This document shows, piece after piece, positions 1 through 7,113 of a stretch of 64,000 nucleotides of DNA. Origin of the DNA: Winogradskyella flava (GTDB lineage: Bacteria; Bacteroidota; Bacteroidia; Flavobacteriales; Flavobacteriaceae); the NCBI RefSeq assembly GCF_014243395.1, contig NZ_JACLCP010000007.1, forward strand, positions 1-64,000. The letters run 5' to 3'. A program made the position numbers and the translations under genes. How positions within the stretch are numbered: the first letter of the stretch is position 1; every line of letters begins with the position of its first letter. The notes below the pieces were generated by a model. The model did no database searches and was not told where the DNA came from. It worked only from the letters and a program-made list of their open reading frames with translations.

Positions 1-124
1 TGTTTGTGTATGGTTTCGTTGCGTGTTTAAGCACCTAATTTAGCAAATACAAACCAAATAGAAAATCCGCGAGGATTTTCGTAAGTAGGCGAGTACTAGC
101 AATGAATTATACACGGTGTTGTGC
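1..124 (-). repeat. attC-like site (left end cut by window)
   Basis: Arms GTGTATGGTTTCGTTGC (6-22) and GCAATGAATTATACAC (99-114) are imperfect inverted repeats. Inside them lies a perfect inner palindrome, GAAAATCC-gcga-GGATTTTC (61-80), and the loop motif CTAATTTAGCAAA (35-47). The right core GTTGTGC (118-124) is complementary to GCACAAC (883-889) at the far end of the same cassette. Confidence 0.75.
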
Positions 125-129
125 TTTCG

Positions 130-858
130 TTATTTTTCGATTTCATTATCAATTGAAATTTGAATCTTTTTACAACTCTCTAAAACTTCTTTGATAATTG
201 AATTAATACTATTATTACTTAATTTTAAAATTTTGAGGACGTTGTATAATTCTGAATTGGTTTTCAGTTCTTCATTGTCATTTGGCTCCATATTTCCAAG
301 CTCTCCTTTAACTTTAAATTTTGTTCTTGCTATTGGTCTCCCATAATCGAGAATGTTTTGTCTGTAGTTATCATAGACAAAATTTAAATGCGAATATTCA
401 ATATTATATAAATTCAAAATTTGATTCTTTAAACCATCATTTGTAATCAAATCAATTCCTTTCGATTCCAATACTCTGAATGTTGAATTTTGAGGTCTAA
501 ATATTTTAGATTGCCCAGTTCTTGTTATGATAGGGAAATGATTAGCCAGAGTGTCATTATAAATTACTTTGTTATCCAACCAGTTTATTAAGATGTCAGC
601 GCTTACTATATCTTCTTCGCCTTGCATATTGAGGGAATTGAGCTGTTGGATGTCTTGAGATATGGAATTCTTAAGTTCCTTTAGCATACTAGTTTCTTCT
701 TTTGCTATTTTTTGTTGCTCATTCCAATTATTTATACCTAGAGCAATTAAAATACCTATAACAACTAGAACAATCTCTCCAATGGCATATAGAAGATATT
801 TACTGAACTTATTTTCATTCAGCATTTTTTGTCTAATTTTTCTAAAAAATTTTATCAT
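130..858 (-). CDS. DUF6090 family membrane protein (cassette gene)
   Basis: 242 residues. The N-terminus (MIKFFRKIRQ..., then one hydrophobic helix at about residues 22-43 ending in GINNWNE) is the signature of the Bacteroidota DUF6090 family, whose function is unknown. The remainder is predicted to be a mostly helical, possibly coiled-coil, extracytoplasmic part. It is the only gene in its cassette, bounded by GTTGTGC (118-124) and GCACAAC (883-889). Two paralogues sit in other cassettes (2554-3294 and 51917-52648) with nearly the same N-terminus and the same cassette ends. No promoter of its own is evident, so expression may depend on read-through or on the neighbouring attC-like site. Family assignment is firm; the role is unknown. 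Confidence 0.85.
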   Translation of the reverse strand: MIKFFRKIRQKMLNENKFSKYLLYAIGEIVLVVIGILIALGINNWNEQQKIAKEETSMLKELKNSISQDIQQLNSLNMQGEEDIVSADILINWLDNKVIYNDTLANHFPIITRTGQSKIFRPQNSTFRVLESKGIDLITNDGLKNQILNLYNIEYSHLNFVYDNYRQNILDYGRPIARTKFKVKGELGNMEPNDNEELKTNSELYNVLKILKLSNNSINSIIKEVLESCKKIQISIDNEIEK

Positions 859-882
859 TGGTTAATGGTTGGTTATAATGAA

Positions 883-1178
883 GCACAACGCTGCGCTATG
901 TGCAGTTGTCTGTTTTTTTGTGAAGATAATGAAAAATCGTGTCGATGATTTGCAATAGTTATCCCGCGCTATGTTTTTTAATTGCCAATTATCGACCTTG
1001 AGCTAGCTGGCGAAGCGAGCGTTAGCTTTGATTTTTCTTTTATTGGGAACAAAAAAGAGCAACCAATTGCATCTAGCGACCTGATATGTTGAGTAAATCA
1101 GCCGTAGCGGCGAAACTTGCTGATATGTACTTCGTAAATGTTATGTTGCAATTGGCATAGCGCAGCGATGATGTCGAA
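883..1178 (-). repeat. Long attC-like site
   Basis: A perfect 12-bp inverted repeat, CGCTGCGCTATG (889-900) and CATAGCGCAGCG (1156-1167), encloses a loop of about 255 bp. Bases 887-1065 are closely repeated at 49251-49430 in array B. The left core is GCACAAC and the right core is GATGATGTCGAA. No credible gene lies inside, and the small minus-strand reading frame that crosses the right end looks accidental. Confidence 0.65.
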
Positions 1179-1247
1179 CTGCTTTTGGATATATAGTCTG
1201 CGAAGCAGCATAGACAAAAGTACGCCGCAGGCGTATTCGACATCATC
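1167..1247 (-). other. Gene-less mini-cassette (81 bp)
   Basis: A perfect 12-bp inverted repeat, GATGATGTCGAA (1167-1178) and TTCGACATCATC (1236-1247), forms the two ends. Between them are 57 bp with no gene. The arrangement matches the mini-cassette at 53881-53969, which uses GATGATGTAC and GTACATCATC. It sits directly between two attC-like sites. Confidence 0.55.
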
Positions 1248-1436
1248 GTCTCGGCTATGATTAGTACGGGAATTAAAAGTAGTTAACTTTCGATTAAGCA
1301 CTTAGCCAAAACTTTTTATTTTGTTTTATCTTTTCTTTTTTAAAGCCAAATCAAAAGATTTGGCGGACTTGGTTAAAAGCACTAAACTTTGGGTTAAGTA
1401 TCAAAACCCGTATTAATTATAGCCATTGTTACCTGC
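1236..1436 (-). repeat. attC-like site
   Basis: Arms GGCTATGATTAGTACGGG (1253-1270) and CCCGTATTAATTATAGCC (1407-1424) are imperfect inverted repeats. The right core GTTACCTGC (1428-1436) is the exact complement of GCAGGTAAC (2161-2169) at the other end of the following cassette. Confidence 0.7.
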
Positions 1437-1449
1437 TGGCTTTTCTCCA

Positions 1450-2145
1450 TTATTCTTTCATTTCGTAAATTCCAGAATCAGTTACTATAAAAGTTCCAAA
1501 TTCAGTTTGAGCATATTGCCATATTTTTTCTTCAAAGGTTTTAATCAAGGTTAATTCCTTTGTTTTTAAATTTACTTTATATAATCTGTTATTTCCCATA
1601 TTGGGAATATACAAATGACTTTGATTGATGAAAATACTTTCTGGATAACTCAAGAATTCAGAATCATCATCCCAAGAATATTCCCCGACTTTAAAAACCT
1701 CTTTTTTTTCAGATATTGAAACTTGAGAAACCGTTTGTCCAGTTGGAAATGCGAACCACATAAAGTCAGGTGATTCAAATTTGATATCATAAATAGGATG
1801 TCCTACTCCAATTTCCACTTCCCATTCAAGTGTTTTATTTCCGTTTTTATCAAATCTGTATAATTTATCTTCTTGATGTGTGCAAAAATAGATGTCTCCG
1901 TTTTCTCCTTTTGTTGAGCAATAATCTTCAAGTGAACCAAACAATTGTTTTTCAATTTTTTTATAGTTGTTTCCAACTGTTGTAAGTCCGAAATAATCTT
2001 TATCAACTATTCGCAGATTCTTATTTTTATCAAACGCATAGAACACCAAATTCTTTCCGTCACTCCAATCAATTTTCAGAATTTCAGATTGGGTTATATG
2101 CAGATAACTCGTTTTTTGTTTGTCTGTTATTTTATTCAGAGTCAT
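1450..2145 (-). CDS. Predicted beta-propeller-like protein (cassette gene)
   Basis: 231 residues with no signal peptide or membrane helix. Short repeated strands such as DKLYRFDKNGNKTLEW, HLYIPNMGNNRLYKVN and GTFIVTDSGIYEMKE resemble blades of NHL or YncE-type beta-propellers. This is a fold guess from pattern, not a family match. A distant echo of the KNGNE-W motif is seen in the unrelated cassette gene at 54107-54664. The gene is the only one in its cassette, and the stop codon lies 14 bp from the core GTTACCTGC. Function is unknown. Confidence 0.7.
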   Translation of the reverse strand: MTLNKITDKQKTSYLHITQSEILKIDWSDGKNLVFYAFDKNKNLRIVDKDYFGLTTVGNNYKKIEKQLFGSLEDYCSTKGENGDIYFCTHQEDKLYRFDKNGNKTLEWEVEIGVGHPIYDIKFESPDFMWFAFPTGQTVSQVSISEKKEVFKVGEYSWDDDSEFLSYPESIFINQSHLYIPNMGNNRLYKVNLKTKELTLIKTFEEKIWQYAQTEFGTFIVTDSGIYEMKE

Positions 2146-2166
2146 TGGTTTTTTCAGCTTGCAGGT

Positions 2167-2422
2167 AACGGCCAGACGGGTAAGGCGAGTTGCGATGTTT
2201 GAGTAACAAATATAAGCAATAGAAGCCTTTAGACGTTATTCGCTTTACCCGATGTTAGTGGCAGTTCCTAGTAGTGATTGCTTTTCATTGTTGTAAAAGG
2301 AAATGGCCATATGCTATTGCCAGCGAATAGCCGTCGTGCTGTCTGGCCGTTAGTGGCAATAGAGCAAAAAGAAGTTTCGCGATAAGCGAAACGGTTTTCT
2401 CGTGCGAAGCATTGCCACTAAC
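2167..2422 (-). repeat. 256-bp gene-less cassette/attC unit, copy 1
   Basis: First of three near-identical copies (others 3323-3578 and 54691-54946). It contains the arms AACGGCCAGAC (2167-2177) and GTCTGGCCGTT (2341-2351), a perfect 11-bp inverted repeat. A nested pair, ACGGGTAAGGCGA (2176-2188) and TCGCTTTACCCGA (2240-2252), lies inside. It also holds a 74-bp gene-less segment whose ends, GTTAGTGGCAAT (2349-2360) and ATTGCCACTAAC (2411-2422), are perfect complements. In this copy the unit is internal to the array rather than beside the attI-like region. Confidence 0.8.
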
Positions 2423-2548
2423 GTGTTCGTGTATGGTTAGTTGCGTTTGTAAGTAACTAAATTAGCAAAAGAAAACGAACCAGAGGAAATTCCGAAGGAA
2501 TTTCCAAGTAGGTAATAGCTTAGCAATTGACTATACACGTTGTTGTGC
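2411..2548 (-). repeat. attC-like site
   Basis: Arms GTGTATGGTTAGTTGC (2429-2444) and GCAATTGACTATACAC (2523-2538). The inner palindrome is GGAAATTCC-gaa-GGAATTTCC (2485-2505). The loop motif is CTAAATTAGCAAA (2457-2469). The right core GTTGTGC (2542-2548) is complementary to GCACAAC (3319-3325). Confidence 0.75.
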
Positions 2549-2553
2549 TTTCG

Positions 2554-3294
2554 TTATTTTTTGTGAATCTTAATTAACCTATCTAATAATGTTTCGGTTA
2601 AAGTCAATAACATATTGTAGCTCGTTCCATTATTTCGATTCATTTCTTTTTTCATACTCATAACACCTTCGACTGTTGCAAATAAATCATTTTCATCTAT
2701 ATTCTCCCAGTACTTATCTAATAATGGTCCTTTTATTGTATTAGTTTCGTTAATAGTATATTTGGATATAAGGTTGGAAAATTGTGTTACAAAAGCTGCA
2801 TTGTTTGTTGTAATAATTGATTTAGCAACACCTTGGGCAGTTTGTAAATCCATTATTAAACTATAGGTCTGCTCATCAAATAGTTCCATAATTCCATTTG
2901 CTTGCATAGCCAGAAGTGTTTTGTCATTCGGTGGTCTGTAGGTTTTAAAATCTGCGGATAAATCATATCTGACAATTTTTTTAAGACTATCGATTGTCGC
3001 ATTTTTAGATGAGAGCCGTTCGGTCAAATTTGCTAAATGAGTATTATCATTTACGATATGTTTTGTCACTATATTAAGAGTAGTAGTGTCCTGTTTTAAA
3101 TCTTGAATTAACGATTCAGTATAATTAGATAAAATGGATTTGTTCTTATGGTTTTCATTCCAATTATTAATTTGAAGAGCAATTAAAATACCAATAACTA
3201 CAAGAATGATTTCTCCGATTGCATATTTAATGTACTTTCCAGTTTTTCCTTCTGAAAGTAAATTTTGTCTAATTTTTCTAAAGAATTTTATCAT
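2554..3294 (-). CDS. DUF6090 family membrane protein (cassette gene)
   Basis: 246 residues and the second of three DUF6090 paralogues in the window. It has the same start (MIKFFRKIRQ), the GKYIKYAIGEI segment, and a hydrophobic helix at about residues 22-43 ending in QINNWNE. The C-terminal 200 residues differ strongly from the other two copies apart from scattered positions. It is the cassette gene nearest the recombinase-less attI-like region, separated from it only by the 256-bp gene-less unit. The family has no known function; membrane anchoring is inferred from the single helix. Confidence 0.85.
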   Translation of the reverse strand: MIKFFRKIRQNLLSEGKTGKYIKYAIGEIILVVIGILIALQINNWNENHKNKSILSNYTESLIQDLKQDTTTLNIVTKHIVNDNTHLANLTERLSSKNATIDSLKKIVRYDLSADFKTYRPPNDKTLLAMQANGIMELFDEQTYSLIMDLQTAQGVAKSIITTNNAAFVTQFSNLISKYTINETNTIKGPLLDKYWENIDENDLFATVEGVMSMKKEMNRNNGTSYNMLLTLTETLLDRLIKIHKK

Positions 3295-3322
3295 TGGTTA
3301 TTGGTTTCTGGTAATGAAGCAC

Positions 3323-3578
3323 AACGGCCAGACGGGTAAGGCGAGTTGCGATGTTTGAGTAACAAATATAAGCAATAGAAGCCTTTAGACGTTATTCGCT
3401 TTACCCGATGTTAGTGGCAGTTCCTAGTAGGGATTGCTTTTCATTGTTGTAAAAGGAAATGGCCATATGCTATTGCCAGCGAATAGCGGTCGTGCTGTCT
3501 GGCCGTTAGTGGCAATAGAGCAAAAAGAAGTTTCGCTATAAGCGAAACGGTTTTCTCGTGCGAAGCATTGCCACTAAC
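3323..3578 (-). repeat. 256-bp gene-less cassette/attC unit, copy 2
   Basis: Same unit as 2167-2422, with two differences seen by eye in the first 190 bases and one in the short palindrome. It lies immediately next to the attI-like region, in the position where the most recently inserted cassette would be expected. Confidence 0.8.
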
Positions 3579-3730
3579 ACATAAATATATCTGTATTTAT
3601 GTATCTATTTTCTAATATAGAAATTATTTATAAACTTAAGCATATCAGTGGTTAATTAATTTTTTGTTATCATGTATTTTGTATATCAAATTACTTATAT
3701 TTAACTCAAGTGATATACAAAATACCTGTA
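3579..3730 (-). other. attI-like region without a recombinase gene
   Basis: This region starts exactly at the last cassette boundary (CACTAAC). It contains a perfect 9-bp inverted repeat, ACATAAATA (3579-3587) and TATTTATGT (3594-3602). It also contains a perfect 14-bp inverted repeat, TATTTTGTATATCA (3675-3688) and TGATATACAAAATA (3711-3724). The same elements lie upstream of the recombinase gene at 55098. Calling it attI is an inference from position; the pairs could also be binding sites for the recombinase or a regulator. Confidence 0.6.
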
Positions 3731-3741
3731 AGATTTATCCT

Positions 3742-5136
3742 TTAAATCGGTATATAAGTCACTAACAAAGCCTGTACCACAAATAGTACCATAAATGGAA
3801 TGAATAAATAACCAACCACATCTCTAGCTTGTATTTTAATGCCCTTGCCCATCACAGGAAAGACAATCAATAAAAAGAAAGGTTGAAGAAGGTTGCTTAA
3901 ACTTTCACCATAAGCCACAGACATAGATGCTCTAGCAGTCATTGCGGTGATTTCAGTGGGTGAGAGGTTGGCACCTAAATCCTGTACCATATTAATAATG
4001 CTTGGGCCAATCACCGCAAATTCCCCACCAGCAGAGGGAATGGCAAAGTTTATAATACCTCCTGTGAGATAGGAGATAAAGGCATAAGATTCTGGTGTGG
4101 CAATGGACACTAAAACTGTGCTCAGTTTTTCCCCCAAGCCAGAAGCGATCATAATACCCATGATACCTGCGTAAAACGGATATTGAAACAGTATGCCAGA
4201 AATATTACTACTCGCACGTTTCATGGCAATACTGTAGCGCATAGGTGTTACATGCAACAACATACCAACAATCAAGAATATAAAAATCATGATATTAAAG
4301 TTGAGGTCAAAACCTTTGGTTCCAAAATGATAAACAATATAGATAACACCAAAAACTGCGACACTAATTTGCAACCAGCCGGCATTGTTTAAGGCGTCAG
4401 ACATCGCTTTAAAAGGCAACTTGTAAGATAGCGCTTCGGATTTAACAGAACTTTCTTCATCATCCAAAGAGGTCTGTAAGTCTTTGAGTTCTTTTCCTGC
4501 AAAGGATTTCGGGATCAATAGCCACATTAAAATTGGTGAGACTACTACAAACAAAACAATCATAGTGATATTTAAGTTAGAGCCTAAACTGTAACTTGTA
4601 GAAATGGTATCATTTAAGATACCATTTTCAATTAAGAAATTGTTTTCGGTATTCAAGAGTAAAGCTATAGAGCTTGATAAACCGCACACCCAACCGTTAA
4701 AGGAAAAATAAACACAAGCCACCAAAAAAGAGTAGTGGATGCCTCTAATCCGCAGCGCCAATTCTCGTCCTAAAATAGCAGTGATGATTACCATACCAAA
4801 ACTAATTAAGGACAGCAATACGCCTAGTGTAATGACGATGATATAAACCTGTGTTGGTGTTTTGATATGTTTAGCAATGCGGTCTATACTTTTTTTTACT
4901 GGTGAGGACTGTGCAATACAATAGGCTGTAATAATTATCAAAACGATCTGCATACCAAATGACAACAAATTCCAAAAACCATTGTACCAACCCTCTAAAA
5001 TGTTTAAGGGCTTACTTTCAGTAAACGCTATGGCCAATAAGCCTGTTAGCAAGGTTAACAGCAGTGCAAATACGTAAGCACTTGGCATGTATTTGGTAAA
5101 GCCGTCCGTAAATTTCTGGCCGAGTTTTGTGAGCAT
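3742..5136 (-). CDS. atoE: AtoE-family short-chain fatty acid transporter
   Basis: 464 residues, hydrophobic throughout, with roughly a dozen membrane helices. The start (MLTKLGQKFTDGFTKYMPSAYVFALLLTLL) and the segments FSFNGWVCGLSSSIALLL, NFAIPSAGGEFAVIGP and YGESLSNLLQPFFLL are typical of the AtoE family, which takes up short-chain fatty acids such as acetoacetate or butyrate. Length is normal for the family. The gene stands alone, its stop codon 11 bp from the end of the direct repeat at 3730, so the recombination breakpoint falls just beyond its 3' end and leaves the gene intact. The substrate is inferred from the family. Confidence 0.88.
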   Translation of the reverse strand: MLTKLGQKFTDGFTKYMPSAYVFALLLTLLTGLLAIAFTESKPLNILEGWYNGFWNLLSFGMQIVLIIITAYCIAQSSPVKKSIDRIAKHIKTPTQVYIIVITLGVLLSLISFGMVIITAILGRELALRIRGIHYSFLVACVYFSFNGWVCGLSSSIALLLNTENNFLIENGILNDTISTSYSLGSNLNITMIVLFVVVSPILMWLLIPKSFAGKELKDLQTSLDDEESSVKSEALSYKLPFKAMSDALNNAGWLQISVAVFGVIYIVYHFGTKGFDLNFNIMIFIFLIVGMLLHVTPMRYSIAMKRASSNISGILFQYPFYAGIMGIMIASGLGEKLSTVLVSIATPESYAFISYLTGGIINFAIPSAGGEFAVIGPSIINMVQDLGANLSPTEITAMTARASMSVAYGESLSNLLQPFFLLIVFPVMGKGIKIQARDVVGYLFIPFMVLFVVQALLVTYIPI

Positions 5137-5315
5137 GGAAAATCTGGTTGGTTGAGACTAAGATAAATTTTTTATGCCAATCGGAGTTTTATTTTTAGCA
5201 CTCTTAAGATTTAGTTAATTAACAAAGTGTCACTATTCTTTAACAAGTCTCTAACAGCCTTGCTTTTATAATGCGAGTAATTTGGTGGTACTACTAATCA
5301 AAAATTCAATATAAA

Positions 5316-6404
5316 ATGAGAAGAACAATTACTTCTTTTGTAATGTGCTTTCTGCTATCTATTTCATTTACCGCAACAGCACAACTCAACACACCACAAC
5401 GTAGTCAGATGGCTTCTATAATGCAGCGCGTTGGAACTACGGACATTACTATTACCTATTCTAGACCTAGCGTGAATAACCGTGAAGTCTGGGGGAAATT
5501 AGTGCCTTTTGGCATGAATAATTTTGGTTTTGGAACTTCGAAAGCCGCACCATGGCGTGCAGGCGCTAATGAGAACACGCTTGTGACCTTTACGCATAAT
5601 GTAAACGTAGAAGGTAAACCTGTTGAAGCCGGAACTTATGGATTACACATCAATGTAAAAGATGAGAATAATGCGACCATAATTTTATCTAAGGACACCG
5701 AAGCTTGGGGAAGTTATTTTTATGATCCTGAAAATGACGCTTTAAGAGCAGATGTAAAATTGATAGACATAGATCATACAGAACTACTGACATTTAGCTT
5801 TGATGAGGTAAAGTCAACATCGACTACCGCAGCTTTAAAGTGGGAAAAGAAAGCTATTCCTTTTACAATAGAAGTTGATGTTTTAAACATCGTGACTGAA
5901 GACTTAAGAGCAAAGTTAACAGGTCAAAATGCGTTTATAAGTCAGCATTGGGAACAAGCGGCAAACTATCTTCTTAATAACGGTGGCGATTTGGATGAAG
6001 CCTTGAGCTGGATAAATAAAGGATTAGAAGGACAATTTTTTAGTCAGAAAACATTTAATGGTTTGGTGATTAAGGCCAATATTCTAAACAAGAAAGGCGA
6101 TAAGGATGGTTTTGTAAGTACGATGGACGAAGCCGTTGCTATGGCAAATGCCAATCAAATTAATAGGGCAGGATATGCTATGATCAATGCTGAAAATTTC
6201 GAAAAAGCTATTGAATACCTTAACATCAACACAAAAAATGATCCTGAAAATGCGAATTGGCAAAATAGCTTGGGAGCAGCTTACAAAGCTAAAGGTGACA
6301 ACAAAATAGCGATTAAGCATTTTAAAAAGTCATTAAAGTTGAACCCTACAGCAAGAGTAAAGGCAAATACAGAAAAAAATCTAAAGGACTTAGGTGCCTT
6401 GTAA
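5316..6404 (+). CDS. DUF2911 domain protein with TPR repeats
   Basis: 362 residues. A signal peptide (about residues 1-22) is followed by a DUF2911 domain (about 25-185, with the motifs TYSRPSVNNREVWGKLVPFG, WRAGANENT and AGTYGLHI). The C-terminus holds TPR-like helices (about 205-362, for example AGYAMINAENFEKAIEYLN and GAAYKAKGDNKIAIKHFKKSLKLNP). DUF2911 proteins are secreted or periplasmic and common in Bacteroidota; no biochemical role is established. It is divergent from atoE and followed by a strong hairpin, so it is probably transcribed alone. Confidence 0.85.
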   Translation: MRRTITSFVMCFLLSISFTATAQLNTPQRSQMASIMQRVGTTDITITYSRPSVNNREVWGKLVPFGMNNFGFGTSKAAPWRAGANENTLVTFTHNVNVEGKPVEAGTYGLHINVKDENNATIILSKDTEAWGSYFYDPENDALRADVKLIDIDHTELLTFSFDEVKSTSTTAALKWEKKAIPFTIEVDVLNIVTEDLRAKLTGQNAFISQHWEQAANYLLNNGGDLDEALSWINKGLEGQFFSQKTFNGLVIKANILNKKGDKDGFVSTMDEAVAMANANQINRAGYAMINAENFEKAIEYLNINTKNDPENANWQNSLGAAYKAKGDNKIAIKHFKKSLKLNPTARVKANTEKNLKDLGAL

Positions 6405-6440
6405 GAATTTCATCAGCAAAACACGTTTGGTTATGTTTTG

Positions 6441-6476
6441 GAGGGTCTGGTCATTGTTGGTGCCAGGCCCTCTTTT
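6441..6476 (+). terminator. Rho-independent terminator
   Basis: The stem GAGGGTCTGG (6441-6450) pairs with CCAGGCCCTC (6463-6472), with one G-U pair, and a TTTT tract follows. It is placed 37 bp after the DUF2911 gene. Confidence 0.75.
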
Positions 6477-6509
6477 CTTGTACTGAACTTGTTTCAGTAT
6501 CTCATTAAA

Positions 6510-7091
6510 TCACCCATGTATGGTTTCAGATTTCCCGTAAGATTTAATGATTTTCCCCTCAAATTCAACAAGTTCCTTCCATCGTTTCTCAACATCTATT
6601 CCTTTACCATATTTTCGTGCAAAGGTTATAAAGATGGTATAATGGCCAGCTTCACTAACCATAAGGTCGTAGTAAAACTTGGACAGTTCTTTATCCTTAA
6701 TACGCTGAGACAGTAACTTAAAACGCTCGCAGCTTCTGGCTTCTATCATTGCCGAAAATAAAAGCCGATCCACTAAGCTTTGGGTGCGATTCCCACCACG
6801 ATTCATAAATTTAAAAAGCTGATTAACATAATGGTCCTTGCGTTTAGGCCCCAAGGCATAACCACGTTCTTTTATAATTTTATGGACTTGCTGAAAATGC
6901 TCTAATTCCTCTATGGCTAATTCTAAAAGTTGAGTGACTAAATCTTCATGCTCGCTATTATATGTGATTATCGTAATCGCATTTGTAGCTGCTTTTTGCT
7001 CACACCAAGCATGATCGACCAATATTTCTTCAATATTAGACTCGACAATATCTACCCAACGTGGATCTGTTTCTAACTTTAAGTGTAGCAT
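6510..7091 (-). CDS. miaE: tRNA-(ms2io6A37) hydroxylase MiaE
   Basis: 193 residues. The ferritin-like four-helix diiron fold is indicated by the ligand motifs EELEH (61-65) and EAGH (147-150), and by ARSCERF and YYDLMVSEAGHY, all characteristic of MiaE. The enzyme hydroxylates the isopentenyl side chain of 2-methylthio-N6-isopentenyladenosine at tRNA position 37. Length and motif spacing fit the family. It lies 22 bp downstream of recG on the same strand, so the two may be co-transcribed. Confidence 0.9.
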   Translation of the reverse strand: MLHLKLETDPRWVDIVESNIEEILVDHAWCEQKAATNAITIITYNSEHEDLVTQLLELAIEELEHFQQVHKIIKERGYALGPKRKDHYVNQLFKFMNRGGNRTQSLVDRLLFSAMIEARSCERFKLLSQRIKDKELSKFYYDLMVSEAGHYTIFITFARKYGKGIDVEKRWKELVEFEGKIIKSYGKSETIHG

Positions 7092-7113
7092 AGTTATTCT
7101 TTTTTTTTGTGAT

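Larger units (their letters stand above)
1..3730 (-). mobile_element. Integron-like cassette array A (no recombinase gene)
   Basis: Three single-gene cassettes (130-858, 1450-2145, 2554-3294), all on the minus strand, alternate with attC-like sites and gene-less mini-cassettes. The array continues beyond the left edge. Its right end is an attI-like region (3579-3730) that is a near-perfect copy of the one upstream of the recombinase gene at 55098. No recombinase follows here; the 3' end of atoE lies 11 bp away. The cassette interpretation rests on complementary core sequences at the two ends of each cassette and on paired arms in the sites. The absence of a local recombinase is seen directly. 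Confidence 0.75.
3323..3730. repeat. 408-bp direct repeat, left copy
   Basis: Matches 54691-55098 base for base with about six mismatches and no gap. It is made of the 256-bp unit plus the 152-bp attI-like region. Homology ends at 3730, which corresponds to the A of the recombinase ATG in the other copy. The two copies point the same way and enclose about 51 kb. Confidence 0.9.

Noticed and set aside
1098..1301. A 67-codon open frame on the minus strand
   Set aside because: It lies across an attC-like site and a mini-cassette, has no recognisable motif, and its frame follows the palindromes rather than coding bias.
6438..6716. A 92-codon plus-strand frame across the terminator and the end of miaE
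   Set aside because: It is antisense to a well-supported gene and begins inside a terminator hairpin.
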